This document shows, in pieces, positions 53,814 through 64,000 of a stretch of 64,000 bases of DNA; within the stretch, counting starts at the first letter, position 1; each line of letters begins with the position of its first letter. The notes under the pieces are model-generated. The model searched no databases. It was not told the origin of the DNA and saw only the letters and a list, made by a program, of their open reading frames with translations. The stretch lies in the NCBI RefSeq assembly GCF_034366625.1, contig NZ_JAXMIH010000010.1, positions 1 to 64,000 on the forward strand. Direction: 5' to 3'. The DNA comes from Prosthecobacter sp. Lineage in GTDB: Bacteria; Verrucomicrobiota; Verrucomicrobiia; Verrucomicrobiales; Verrucomicrobiaceae. A program made the translations under genes and the position numbers.

Positions 53814-54209
53814 TCAGGACAAGGAGGCTTTGAGGGCTTCGAGACGGGCTTTGACGCTGCCGTCCCACACGTCGGAGCCGACTTTGACGCGGATACCGCC
53901 GAGGAGGTCGGGATTGACGCTGAACTCAAGGCTGAGCGTGCGGTTGTATTTCTTCGAGAGGCTGGCTTGCAGTTCGGACTGCGTGGCAGACGTCAAAGCG
54001 GTGGCGCTTTCGACGAGGGCACGCTGACGGTCCACTTCGTTCGAAACGAGACGCGAGAAGGCATCGAGGATGCCGATGTAGCCGCGAGGCTTGCTTTTTG
54101 CGACCGTGTTGACCACCGTGCGCACGCGGGACTCGTCGAGCTTCCCACCAGCGATGCAGGCGCGGAAGAGCTGACGTGAGGTGCGGCGGGCTTCCTTGGT
54201 GATCTTCAT
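53814..54209 (-). CDS. atpH: ATP synthase delta subunit, N-terminally short form
   Basis: A 131-residue stalk subunit at the position of atpH. The C-terminal part is typical: LSLEFSVNPDLLGGIRVKVGSDVWDGSVKARLEAL (read in parts). The N-terminal helical domain, usually about 105 residues, is reduced to about 60, against about 175-180 residues in most bacteria. There is no longer in-frame start that would add a full domain; upstream is atpF. The subunit therefore probably holds the top of F1 with a smaller foot. Confidence 0.88.
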   Translation of the reverse strand: MKITKEARRTSRQLFRACIAGGKLDESRVRTVVNTVAKSKPRGYIGILDAFSRLVSNEVDRQRALVESATALTSATQSELQASLSKKYNRTLSLEFSVNPDLLGGIRVKVGSDVWDGSVKARLEALKASLS

Positions 54210-54230
54210 GGGGGCGACGCGTGGAGAAAA

Positions 54231-54752
54231 TTAAGCGGAGACCTGGGCTGCGGTTTCCTGATTGATGCGGCTTTGGTCCTCGGTGTTGAGCACCTTGCCG
54301 GTGACGCGACTGGTGGCGTCGGACACCATGCGGCCGAACTCGCGCTTGAGTTGGGACATGAGCTGCTCCTGTTCGAGCTGAGCTGCTTCACGCGCCTTGG
54401 CGATGATGGTGTTGGCGCTGGCGACCGCATCCTGCTGGCGGCGCTCTTGGATGGCCTTCGCGGCGTCATCGGCTTCCTTCACGAGACGGGCTGCATCAGC
54501 CTCTGCTTTGTCGAGAATGGCCTGGGAGTTCTGTTTGGCCTCGGCGGCGTCACGGGCGATTTTTTCGAGCTTCGCCTCGCCATCGGCGATGCGTTGACGG
54601 CGCTGCTCCAGCATGCCGAGGATCGGGCCGAAGGCGTATTTTTTCAAAATGGCATACACCGCGATGAAGATGATGACCTGGGCAAAAAATTTGGCCCAAG
54701 CGAGGCCGAAGTCGCCTGCGATCTGATAAGCAATTCCTTTGATCTGGTCCAT
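54231..54752 (-). CDS. atpF: ATP synthase subunit b
   Basis: A 173-residue stator subunit. A single membrane helix (about 15-37, AWAKFFAQVIIFIAVYAILKK) is followed by a long charged coiled coil (EQRRQRIADGEAKLEKIARD then AAEAKQNSQAILDKAEADA). Length and layout are normal. It lies 21 bases before atpH. Confidence 0.94.
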   Translation of the reverse strand: MDQIKGIAYQIAGDFGLAWAKFFAQVIIFIAVYAILKKYAFGPILGMLEQRRQRIADGEAKLEKIARDAAEAKQNSQAILDKAEADAARLVKEADDAAKAIQERRQQDAVASANTIIAKAREAAQLEQEQLMSQLKREFGRMVSDATSRVTGKVLNTEDQSRINQETAAQVSA

Positions 54753-54820
54753 AACGGTGTGAGAAAGAGAGAGAGTTGACTGCGGCGGGCTGGTTCACAG
54801 CCCGCCGCGAAATTCAGGGC

Positions 54821-55072
54821 TTACTTGCCAAGAATGAAGGACAGAATGCCGAGGCCTTCTGCAAGAGCCATGGCGATAATGCCGAGGGTCAGGATGTTGC
54901 CGAAAGCGCCGGGATTGCGACCGACGGCTTCCACAGCCTTGGAGCCGATGAGGCCCACGCCGAGAGCGGCACCACCAGCGCCAAGGCCGGTTGCGATGCT
55001 GCCGGAGATGCCGACGGCGGCAGGAGCATGAGCGGCGGCGGCCTGGGCCATCGAGATAAGTTCAAGTGTCAT
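54821..55072 (-). CDS. atpE: ATP synthase subunit c
   Basis: An 83-residue proteolipid of the membrane ring with two membrane helices and a polar RNPG loop (VGRNPGAFG). The ion-carrying acid is in IIAMALAEGLGILSF. The residue after the acid is Gly, and the first helix lacks the Gln of sodium-type rings, so the ring is predicted to carry protons. The ATG at 55072 avoids an unneeded N-terminal extension. Confidence 0.95.
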   Translation of the reverse strand: MTLELISMAQAAAAHAPAAVGISGSIATGLGAGGAALGVGLIGSKAVEAVGRNPGAFGNILTLGIIAMALAEGLGILSFILGK

Positions 55073-55147
55073 AGTGTTAGTTGAGTTTTGGTTTGTTGTG
55101 TCACCCACGTCCACGCGTTGCGCATGGTCCCGCAGGCAAATTCGAGA

Positions 55148-56011
55148 TTAGTGATGCGCTTCCTCATGACCGTGATCGTCATGAGTGGTGGAAAGCTGGA
55201 TGTAAACGGCGCAGAGCAGCGTGAACACGATCGCCTGGAGCAGGCCGACCAGCAATTCCATGAAGTAGAAGGGGAAGGGGGCGAGAATGCTGCCGATGAA
55301 GCCTCCCATGTCGCTCATGGTGTGCAGCACGTTTTCGCCAGCCAAGATGTTGCCGAAGAGACGGAAGGAGAGAGTTACCGGGCGGAAGATGATGGAGAAA
55401 ATTTCGATCACGCCGACAAACAGGAACACGGCGGCAACCACGGCGCCCATCAGGCCCTTCAGGCCGCCTTTGGGGCCGAAGGTATGTACCAGAAAGCCCC
55501 AGAGACCCACTTCACGGATCGTGATGTAAAACCAGACGAGGAACATCGAGATCGACAGACCAAAGGTCATGTTCAGATCGGCCGTTGGCGGGCGGAACAG
55601 TGGATCATGCACTTCCTTGACGCTCAGGAAGCCGGTTCCTTCGCCCCAGCCGATGGTGCCGACGCCGGGGAGGAGTCCGAACCAGTTGGAGACAAGGATA
55701 TAGATAAAGATGGTGCCGAGCAGAGGGAAGGTGCGCGGAGCGAGTTTCTTGCCGACAATGCCTTCCACCTGGCCGTAGAGAAACTCGACGATGAACTCAA
55801 AAAAGTTCTGCGCCTTGTGCGGCACCAGCGTCATGTTTTTCGTCGCCTTGCGCGAGAACCAGAGGACGAGGGACAGCACGACCAGCGCCACAAACACCGA
55901 GTTGGTCAGGAAGCCAAGCGTGCTGCTGGCCTTGAAGAACTCCGACGCATAGCTGTGCACGTTGGCGAGCAGCGGCGAAAAGGAGACTTGTTGGGTGAGC
56001 AAAGACGACAT
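55148..56011 (-). CDS. atpB: ATP synthase subunit a
   Basis: A 287-residue membrane subunit that holds the ion half-channels. The essential Arg is in LSFRLFGNILAGENV near 220, and the C-terminal QAIVFTLLCAVYIQL helix is typical. A His-rich tail (HDDHGHEEAHH) ends the protein. It is the first gene of the operon; no atpI precedes it in this window. Order is atpB-E-F-H-A-G-D-C, the usual bacterial order. Confidence 0.96.
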   Translation of the reverse strand: MSSLLTQQVSFSPLLANVHSYASEFFKASSTLGFLTNSVFVALVVLSLVLWFSRKATKNMTLVPHKAQNFFEFIVEFLYGQVEGIVGKKLAPRTFPLLGTIFIYILVSNWFGLLPGVGTIGWGEGTGFLSVKEVHDPLFRPPTADLNMTFGLSISMFLVWFYITIREVGLWGFLVHTFGPKGGLKGLMGAVVAAVFLFVGVIEIFSIIFRPVTLSFRLFGNILAGENVLHTMSDMGGFIGSILAPFPFYFMELLVGLLQAIVFTLLCAVYIQLSTTHDDHGHEEAHH

Positions 56012-56079
56012 GGCGCGTGGGTTGTGCCGGAATGGCGGGCGCTTTTTCTAGCCACATGAGAGAGGTGAGGCAAGCCCTA

Positions 56080-56099
56080 TTTGTGAAAAATTTCACAAA
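56080..56099. promoter_or_regulatory. CRP-like palindrome between atpB and the sulfatase
   Basis: TTTGTGAAAAATTTCACAAA is a perfect inverted repeat (9-bp arms, 2-base centre) and fits the CRP/FNR-type pattern TGTGA-N6-TCACA exactly. It is 69 bases before atpB and 98 bases before the sulfatase start. A regulator of the cAMP-receptor or FNR superfamily may bind it and control one or both divergent units. The factor is not identified. Confidence 0.6.
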
Positions 56100-56196
56100 G
56101 TCGCCAAGGCCTTGATTTTGCGGACATGCAGAGTCGTTCACCCATGCTCGACACACTGGCTCGACATCTCCTCCGCCACGTGCGAGTTTCGCCGCG

Positions 56197-58215
56197 ATGC
56201 CGACCGCCTACCGCTTCTTTTTTCTCGCTCTCGCGCTGTCTTTTTCTGCCAGCGCCGCCACGAAGTCGAAATCGCGCTCTGTCTCCGCCTACGGCAAGCC
56301 TAATGTGTTGTTCATCATCGCCGATGATCTGCGCGACTACATCGGCTGGATGGGCGGGCATTCGCAGGCGGTGACGCCGAACATGGATCGTCTGGCGAAA
56401 ATGGGCATTCGCTTCACGAATGCGCACTGCAATTACGCGCTGTGCAATCCTTCGCGCACCAGCTTGCTCACCGGCATGCTGCCATCGTCGAGCGGTGTGT
56501 TTGGCAACGAGCAGGACTGGCGGCGCAGCGTGCAGATCGCAGGCAAACCGACGCTGCCTGAACATTTCAAGGCGCAGGGCTTCACGTCTGCGGCAGCGGG
56601 AAAAATCTTCCACGCGAATCATGGCGGGCCGGAAGGTCGTCTCTCCGGCTGGCATGGAGGTCGTCGTGGCTTTGAGCAGGATGCCGCATGGGATCAGCGC
56701 TTTCCAATTACGGGTGTGCAAATCCCCGATCTTCCCGTTCACACTGGACAGAACTTCAATGGCCTCGACATCTGGCACTGGGACTGGGGTGGCATTCAAG
56801 TCGAAGACGATAAGACGGATGATGGCCAGGTTGTGAGCTTTGCCGCCGATTTCCTCGCGCAGAAGCAGAAGAAGCCGTTCTTCCTTGCCCTCGGCCTCTA
56901 CCGTCCGCATTCGCCTTGGTATGTGCCGCAGAAATACTTCGATGCGCTGCCGCTCGATTCGATCAAGCTGCCGGAAGTGAAGGCGGATGATCTCGACGAC
57001 GTGCCCGCCGTCGCGAAATCACATCTCAAAGACAGCCACCACGCCAAGATCCTCGAAAAGAACCTCTGGAAGGATGCCGTGCGTGCCTATCTCGCCAACG
57101 TGGCCTTTTGCGACGCCATGCTCGGCCGCATCCTGGAAGCGGTCGAAAAAGGCCCGAATGCGAAGAACACCATCATCGTCTTCACCTCCGATCACGGCTG
57201 GTATCTCGGGGAGAAGCAGATGTGGCATAAAGGCAAGTTGTGGGAGGCCACCACACGAGTTCCGCTCACCATTTATGCTCCCGAGATGACCAAGCCGGAC
57301 AGCGTGTCTTCACAGCCCGTCTCGCTCGTCGATTTGTATCCCACGCTCTGCGATCTCGTGAAACTGCCCAAGCCCAAACACCTCGATGGCCTCAGTTTGA
57401 AACCGTTGCTGCTCGATCCGGCGTCGAAACGTGACACGCCTGCCATCACCTGCATGGGTGGCGGCAAAAATGCTGGTTACGCCGCCCGTGACGAGCGCTG
57501 GCGCTACATCCGGTATGCTGATGGCAGCGAGGAACTCTACGATCATCAAAACGATCCCAACGAGTGGACCAATCTTGCCGCGAAACCTGAATACGCGGCT
57601 GAGAAAACCCGCCTCGGGACGTTTTTCCCAAGGGAGTTCAAGAGCGCCGTGCGTCCGGCCTCAGAGATTGTCGGTGCCGCCAGTCCGTCCGGTTCTGTGG
57701 ATCTCAAGCTTAACATTGGCGATGAACTCAGCGCCGCCGAGGCACCCAAACTGCAGGGCAGGGGCGTCTTTATAGACGCTGCCTTTGAATTCGATCCTGA
57801 TGTCGATCAGGACAGCACGCTGCTCGCGCAAGGTGACACACAGTCCGGCTACGCGCTGCACCTGGTCGCGTCGAAGCCGACACTGACGGTGTTTGTGAAT
57901 GGCAAGGAGACGATCATCAGTGGCGCTGCTCTCGACAAAGGCCGCGTCAACATCCGCGCCCAAATCGACACCGGCGGTGTCATTACGATCGCCGTTCCGG
58001 GGCACAGCGAGGTGCTCGGCGTGGCTCCTTTCGACCAGGGATTTCCACAGGAACCCAAATCTGGCGTCGCCGCCGGGCAGAGTTTCGGCATTTTGAAGAA
58101 CGCGCAACATCCCAACAGCACTCCCTTTGACGGGCAGGTTCATCGTCTGAACCTCACCCTTCTCCCGCCACACCAACCCACCGCACCCACTCGCGAACTG
58201 AAAACCGCGAACTGA
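56197..58215 (+). CDS. Exported sulfatase, S1 family, with LamG-like domain
   Basis: A 672-residue arylsulfatase-type enzyme. It has a signal peptide (FFFLALALSFSASA), the metal-site PNVLFIIADD (35-44), and the cysteine that becomes formylglycine in CNPSR (83-87, Cys83). Other active-site motifs are GYPRP-like GLYRPHSPWYVP near 234 and TSDHGWYLGEKQMWHKG near 329. The S1 domain ends near 475; the rest (about 505-660) is a LamG/concanavalin-like jelly roll, which probably binds sulfated polysaccharide. The last seven residues (RELKTAN) are encoded by a genomic repeat unit. Confidence 0.93.
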   Translation: MPTAYRFFFLALALSFSASAATKSKSRSVSAYGKPNVLFIIADDLRDYIGWMGGHSQAVTPNMDRLAKMGIRFTNAHCNYALCNPSRTSLLTGMLPSSSGVFGNEQDWRRSVQIAGKPTLPEHFKAQGFTSAAAGKIFHANHGGPEGRLSGWHGGRRGFEQDAAWDQRFPITGVQIPDLPVHTGQNFNGLDIWHWDWGGIQVEDDKTDDGQVVSFAADFLAQKQKKPFFLALGLYRPHSPWYVPQKYFDALPLDSIKLPEVKADDLDDVPAVAKSHLKDSHHAKILEKNLWKDAVRAYLANVAFCDAMLGRILEAVEKGPNAKNTIIVFTSDHGWYLGEKQMWHKGKLWEATTRVPLTIYAPEMTKPDSVSSQPVSLVDLYPTLCDLVKLPKPKHLDGLSLKPLLLDPASKRDTPAITCMGGGKNAGYAARDERWRYIRYADGSEELYDHQNDPNEWTNLAAKPEYAAEKTRLGTFFPREFKSAVRPASEIVGAASPSGSVDLKLNIGDELSAAEAPKLQGRGVFIDAAFEFDPDVDQDSTLLAQGDTQSGYALHLVASKPTLTVFVNGKETIISGAALDKGRVNIRAQIDTGGVITIAVPGHSEVLGVAPFDQGFPQEPKSGVAAGQSFGILKNAQHPNSTPFDGQVHRLNLTLLPPHQPTAPTRELKTAN

Positions 58216-58230
58216 CAATCATTCCTCATC

Positions 58231-58596
58231 ATGCGCGCACGCATCATCAAAGACTTCCGATTCGAGGCCGCCCAGACGCTGCCAAATCTTCCTGGCGATC
58301 ACAAATGCACCAAGATGCACGGTCACTCGTTCAAAGTGGAAATTGCCGTCGAGGGCGAGGTGAATCCGCAGATCGGCTGGGTCTATGATCACGCTGAAAT
58401 CTCCCGGGCCATGAAGCCGATCATGGACCGTCTCGATCACTCCTATTTGAACGAAATCGAAGGCCTGGAGAACCCCACCATCGAATACATGGCCGCCTGG
58501 CTTTGGAAAAAGCTCGCACCCCAGCTTCCCGGCCTATGCGAGATCGTCATTCACGAAACTCCGAACGCTCGCTGCGTGTTTCGCGGCGAATTCTGA
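58231..58596 (+). CDS. queD: QueD-like 6-carboxytetrahydropterin synthase with altered zinc ligand
   Basis: A 121-residue pterin-synthase family enzyme of the queuosine/7-deazaguanine route. Catalytic residues are present: Cys26 in DHKCTKMHGHSF, His70 in RLDHSYL and Glu109 in HETPNA. The zinc His30 and His32 (MHGHS) are present, but the first zinc His of the FxAAH motif is replaced by Gln15 (FRFEAAQTLPNL). Glutamine could still be a weak ligand, or water could replace it. No other queuosine genes are seen next to it. It starts 15 bases after the sulfatase. Confidence 0.82.
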   Translation: MRARIIKDFRFEAAQTLPNLPGDHKCTKMHGHSFKVEIAVEGEVNPQIGWVYDHAEISRAMKPIMDRLDHSYLNEIEGLENPTIEYMAAWLWKKLAPQLPGLCEIVIHETPNARCVFRGEF

Positions 58597-58605
58597 CCTT
58601 TTGTC

Positions 58606-60384
58606 ATGTCTCTTATCACCAATCGCAAAACGCAGCCGCAGTATGATGTCATCGTCGTCGGTTCTGGCGCGGGTGGCGGCATGGCGGCGATGATTCTGGC
58701 CCTGAATGGAGTGAAGGTCCTCATGATTGAGGCCGGCCGCAATTACGAGCCGGTGAAGGAGACGCCGATGTTCAACACGCCGGAGATGGCTCCGCTGCGT
58801 GGTGCGCCCACACCGGATCGCCCCTTCGGCTTCTACGATTCGAACATTGGCGGCTGGCAGGTCTCGGGAGAGCCTTACACCAACAAGCAGGGCACTGAAG
58901 GCGCCTTCTGGTGGTGGCGTGCGCGCATGCTCGGCGGGCGCACCAATCACTGGGGCCGCATCGCGCTGCGTTTTGGCGAGTTCGACTTCAAACCGAAGTC
59001 GCGCGACGGTCTCGGTGTCGATTGGCCGATGAACTACGCCGACATTGCGCCGTGGTATGACCGCGTGGAGCAGTTGATCGGCGTCTATGGTGAGAACGAC
59101 GGCATTGCCAACGCACCCAACTCATCTCCCGGCGTGCTGATGCCACCGCCGAAGCCGCGTGTGGGCGAGCTTCTCGCGAGAAAAGCCGGGAGGAAGCACG
59201 GCGTGCCCGTCGTCGCAGCGCATCGTGCCGTGCTGAGTCAGCCGCTCGATTGGAAGAATCTCCCGAAGACGCTGTTCCCTAACAATCCGAAGGCGCAGGA
59301 GATCATCGGCAAGGACATGCTGTCCCGCATGGCGTGTTTCTGGGCCACGCATTGCGTGCGTGGCTGCAGCATCCGTGCGAACTTCCAGAGTACGACCGTC
59401 CTGCTGCCGCCCGCGCTCGCCACAGGCAATCTCGACATCATCACGGACGCGATGGTGCGCGAAGTCATTGTCGATGGCAGCGGCAAGGCCACGGGCGTGC
59501 ATTACATCGACAAAATCACGCGCCGTGATGCCATTGCGAAGGCACGCGTCGTCATTCTCGCCGCGAGCACCTGCGAAACCTCACGCATCCTGCTGAACTC
59601 GAAGTCGCGCGATTCGGCAGGAATGGCCAATTCCTCCGGCCAGGTCGGCAAGAACCTCATGGACAGCGTTGGCACGCGTCTGGGGGCGCACATTCCCGCG
59701 ATGGAAGACCTGCCGCCGATGAATGAGGACGGGGCCGGTGGGCTGCATGTCTATTCGCCGTGGTGGCTGGTGAACGATCACGCCAAGCTCGGCTTCGCCC
59801 GTGGCTATCACATCGAGATGGGCGGTGGCCGTCAGATGCCGGAGATGAAAAACTTCAGCATCCTCGATTCGACTTCGCCCGGCGTGTATGGCCGTAAATT
59901 GAAGGAAGAAGCCCGCCGCTACTACGGTGCCACCTTCGGTTTCGCAGGACGTGGCGAAATGTTGCCGAACAAAGACTGCTATTGCGAACTCGATCCCAAT
60001 GTCGTTGATCAATGGGGCATCCCCGTGCTGCGCTTCCATTGGAAGTGGAGCGATCACGAGATCAAGCAGGCCGAGCACATGCAGCAGACCTTTGCCGCGA
60101 TGCTGGAGGAGATGGGAGGCAAGCCGAAGCCGCAAAGTGGCAAGGACGCCATCCAGCGCCCCGGCGAGATCATTCACGAGGTTGGCACCGCCCGCATGGG
60201 CGACAAGGCCTCGGAAAGCGTCACGAATCAATACTGCCAGACCTGGGACGTGAAGAACCTCTTCCTCATGGACGGAGCCGTCTTGCCCAGCAATCCCGAC
60301 AAAAACCCCACCCTCACCATCCTGGCCCTCGCCTGGCGCTCCAGTGAATGGCTCATGGAGGAGATGAAGCGGGGGAACATCTAA
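58606..60384 (+). CDS. GMC-family FAD oxidoreductase
   Basis: A 592-residue flavoprotein like the large subunit of gluconate 2-dehydrogenase. The FAD motif VVGSGAGGGMAAMIL is at residues 17-31; a GGRTNHWGR stretch near 105 and the C-terminal GTARMGDKASESV and NPDKNPTLTILALAWRSSEW are typical GMC_oxred_C signs. It oxidises sugar or alcohol groups. The partner protein starts 13 bases downstream, so the two form one unit. Confidence 0.93.
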   Translation: MSLITNRKTQPQYDVIVVGSGAGGGMAAMILALNGVKVLMIEAGRNYEPVKETPMFNTPEMAPLRGAPTPDRPFGFYDSNIGGWQVSGEPYTNKQGTEGAFWWWRARMLGGRTNHWGRIALRFGEFDFKPKSRDGLGVDWPMNYADIAPWYDRVEQLIGVYGENDGIANAPNSSPGVLMPPPKPRVGELLARKAGRKHGVPVVAAHRAVLSQPLDWKNLPKTLFPNNPKAQEIIGKDMLSRMACFWATHCVRGCSIRANFQSTTVLLPPALATGNLDIITDAMVREVIVDGSGKATGVHYIDKITRRDAIAKARVVILAASTCETSRILLNSKSRDSAGMANSSGQVGKNLMDSVGTRLGAHIPAMEDLPPMNEDGAGGLHVYSPWWLVNDHAKLGFARGYHIEMGGGRQMPEMKNFSILDSTSPGVYGRKLKEEARRYYGATFGFAGRGEMLPNKDCYCELDPNVVDQWGIPVLRFHWKWSDHEIKQAEHMQQTFAAMLEEMGGKPKPQSGKDAIQRPGEIIHEVGTARMGDKASESVTNQYCQTWDVKNLFLMDGAVLPSNPDKNPTLTILALAWRSSEWLMEEMKRGNI

Positions 60385-60396
60385 CCGATCTGTGCC

Positions 60397-61053
60397 ATGT
60401 CCGATTCTTCCTTCATCTCTCGCCGCCACGCTCTGAAAGGGCTCCTCAGCGGTGCCGCTGGCGCTGCTGCTGTTCCGGCCATCGCCGCGCCGAATCACAC
60501 CGAGCCGGCTCCGGCGGTGTTTCCTTCGCGGCATGTCTTTCAAGACCCCGATTTCACCCAACCGGTGAAGTTTCCGTGGGAAAAGCTGCTTTCCGCCGAA
60601 GAACTCGCCACCACCACGACCTTGGCTGATTTGATCCTGCCCAAGGACGAGACTTCGCCCGCTGCCTCCGAGGTCGGCGTGCCGGATTTCATCAACGAAT
60701 GGGTCAGTGCCGACTACCCGGAGCATCACGAGGATCGCGAAATCATCCGCGGTGGCCTTGGCTGGCTTAACACCGAGAGCTTCAAGCGCTTCGCCAAACG
60801 CTTCGAGGAGCTGGACGTCGCGCAGCAGTCTCAGATCGCCGATGACATCTGCGACCCTGCCAAGGCGCGGTCTGAATTCAAAGTCGGCTCCTCCTTCTTC
60901 AAGCGCTTCCGCCAGCTCTGCCTCGGCGGCTACTACACCCATAGCCAGACTTGGAAAAGCCTTGGCTATGTCGGCAATATCAGCGTCGGCGGCCCTTATC
61001 CTGGGGTGCCGGCGGAGGTCATTGAGAAGTTGGGTTTGCAGGATGTGATTTGA
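60397..61053 (+). CDS. Gluconate 2-dehydrogenase subunit 3 family protein, Tat-exported
   Basis: A 218-residue accessory subunit with a Tat signal (SRRHALKGLLSGAAGAAA, residues 7-24). The family parts LADLILPKDETSPAASEVGVPDFINEWV (in parts) and FFKRFRQLCLGGYYTHSQTWKSLGY near the end are clear. It likely helps export and mature the GMC partner; the two genes overlap closely in order and are usual neighbours. Confidence 0.9.
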   Translation: MSDSSFISRRHALKGLLSGAAGAAAVPAIAAPNHTEPAPAVFPSRHVFQDPDFTQPVKFPWEKLLSAEELATTTTLADLILPKDETSPAASEVGVPDFINEWVSADYPEHHEDREIIRGGLGWLNTESFKRFAKRFEELDVAQQSQIADDICDPAKARSEFKVGSSFFKRFRQLCLGGYYTHSQTWKSLGYVGNISVGGPYPGVPAEVIEKLGLQDVI

Positions 61054-61161
61054 GGTCTGTTTCGCTGGAGAAAAAAGACTGCGTTTCGAGGTAAAAATCT
61101 CTTTGCTCGCCATTCCATCTTGCTAGTCTGGACGGGTTGTCATCGAGCACGTTTCCGGTAG

Positions 61162-63771
<2,610 letters not shown>

Positions 63772-63827
63772 TCCGGGGCCTTTCGCCCGCTTCCTGTTCT
63801 TTCGTTTAGCCCTTTCGTTCTCCGTCC

Positions 63828-64000
63828 ATGCAAGACCCCAACATCCGCCCCATCTCTGTCGCTGAAGAAGTGAAGAACTCCTTCCTCGACTATTCGATGT
63901 CCGTCATCATCGCCCGTGCGCTGCCGGATGTTCGCGATGGTTTGAAGCCCTCTCAGCGTCGCATCCTTTACGCGATGCATGAGCTGTCGCTCTATCCGCC
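63828..64000 (+). CDS. gyrA: DNA gyrase subunit A, 5' part only
   Basis: The first 57 codons of gyrA are in the window and run off its end: [20 protein letters not shown] then [30 protein letters not shown] (read in parts). That is the diagnostic GyrA N-terminus. It starts 57 bases after the gyrB stop on the same strand. Confidence 0.95.
   Translation, partial: MQDPNIRPISVAEEVKNSFLDYSMSVIIARALPDVRDGLKPSQRRILYAMHELSLYP

Noticed and set aside
54821..55072. Sodium-type ATP synthase ring
   Set aside because: The residue after the carrier acid is Gly and the first helix lacks the Gln ligand, so protons are more likely.

Overview
The window is about 64 kb of GC-rich bacterial chromosome. Its style points to a member of the Verrucomicrobia, probably near Prosthecobacter or Verrucomicrobium. 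The signs are Tat-exported Gfo/Idh and acetyl-xylan-esterase-like proteins, a secreted S1-type sulfatase with a LamG-like tail, a GMC oxidoreductase paired with a gluconate-dehydrogenase subunit-3 protein, a PEP-CTERM protein, and many degenerate inverted repeats between genes. The phylum call is inference from gene content; there is no rRNA gene here.

Left part (1-34 kb) is mostly core and metabolic. It holds a DUF2752 membrane protein, mnmA coupled to an FAD oxidoreductase, a GT9-methyltransferase fusion, an iron(III)-type ABC importer operon, tRNA-Pro(GGG), a nucleoside-type MFS carrier, an exported esterase and a Gfo/Idh protein, a phosphatase, an M29 aminopeptidase, a DUF3108 protein, and a DeoC/LsrF-like aldolase. 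A pilus/type II secretion block follows (pseudopilin, GspF, two GspE/PilB ATPases), then a DUF3500 protein, dnaA, rnhA coupled to a DUF3817 protein, a second LsrF-like aldolase, ilvE, an L,D-transpeptidase lipoprotein, a NodT-type outer-membrane efflux lipoprotein and an NhaD-like antiporter.

Middle part (34-49 kb) is accessory and repeat-rich. It holds a putative molybdenum carrier, a collagen-like protein and a surface-like protein, a 42-bp minisatellite, an NgoMIV-type restriction-modification pair of lower GC, orphan ORFs and gene remnants, a helix-turn-helix protein, a PEP-CTERM protein, an overlapping toxin-antitoxin pair, a polyvalent-kinase-like protein, a cNMP-FHA protein and small lipoproteins. 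These are separated by long purine-rich repeats built around GAAAGCTGAAA-like units. Three consecutive accessory units (RM pair, orphan ORF, HTH gene) are each followed by the same small hairpin tag, and two composite repeat blocks recur two and three times.

Right part (47-64 kb) returns to core genes: carboxynorspermidine synthase, two small lipoproteins, a complete F1Fo ATP synthase operon on the minus strand (atpB-E-F-H-A-G-D-C), then on the plus strand the sulfatase, a QueD-like protein with an altered zinc ligand, the GMC oxidoreductase pair, gyrB and the first 173 bases of gyrA. A near-ideal CRP-type palindrome lies between atpB and the sulfatase.

No complete new defence or mobile system could be proved by reading alone. 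The best candidates for something undescribed are the hairpin-tagged accessory genes and the modular repeat family around them.
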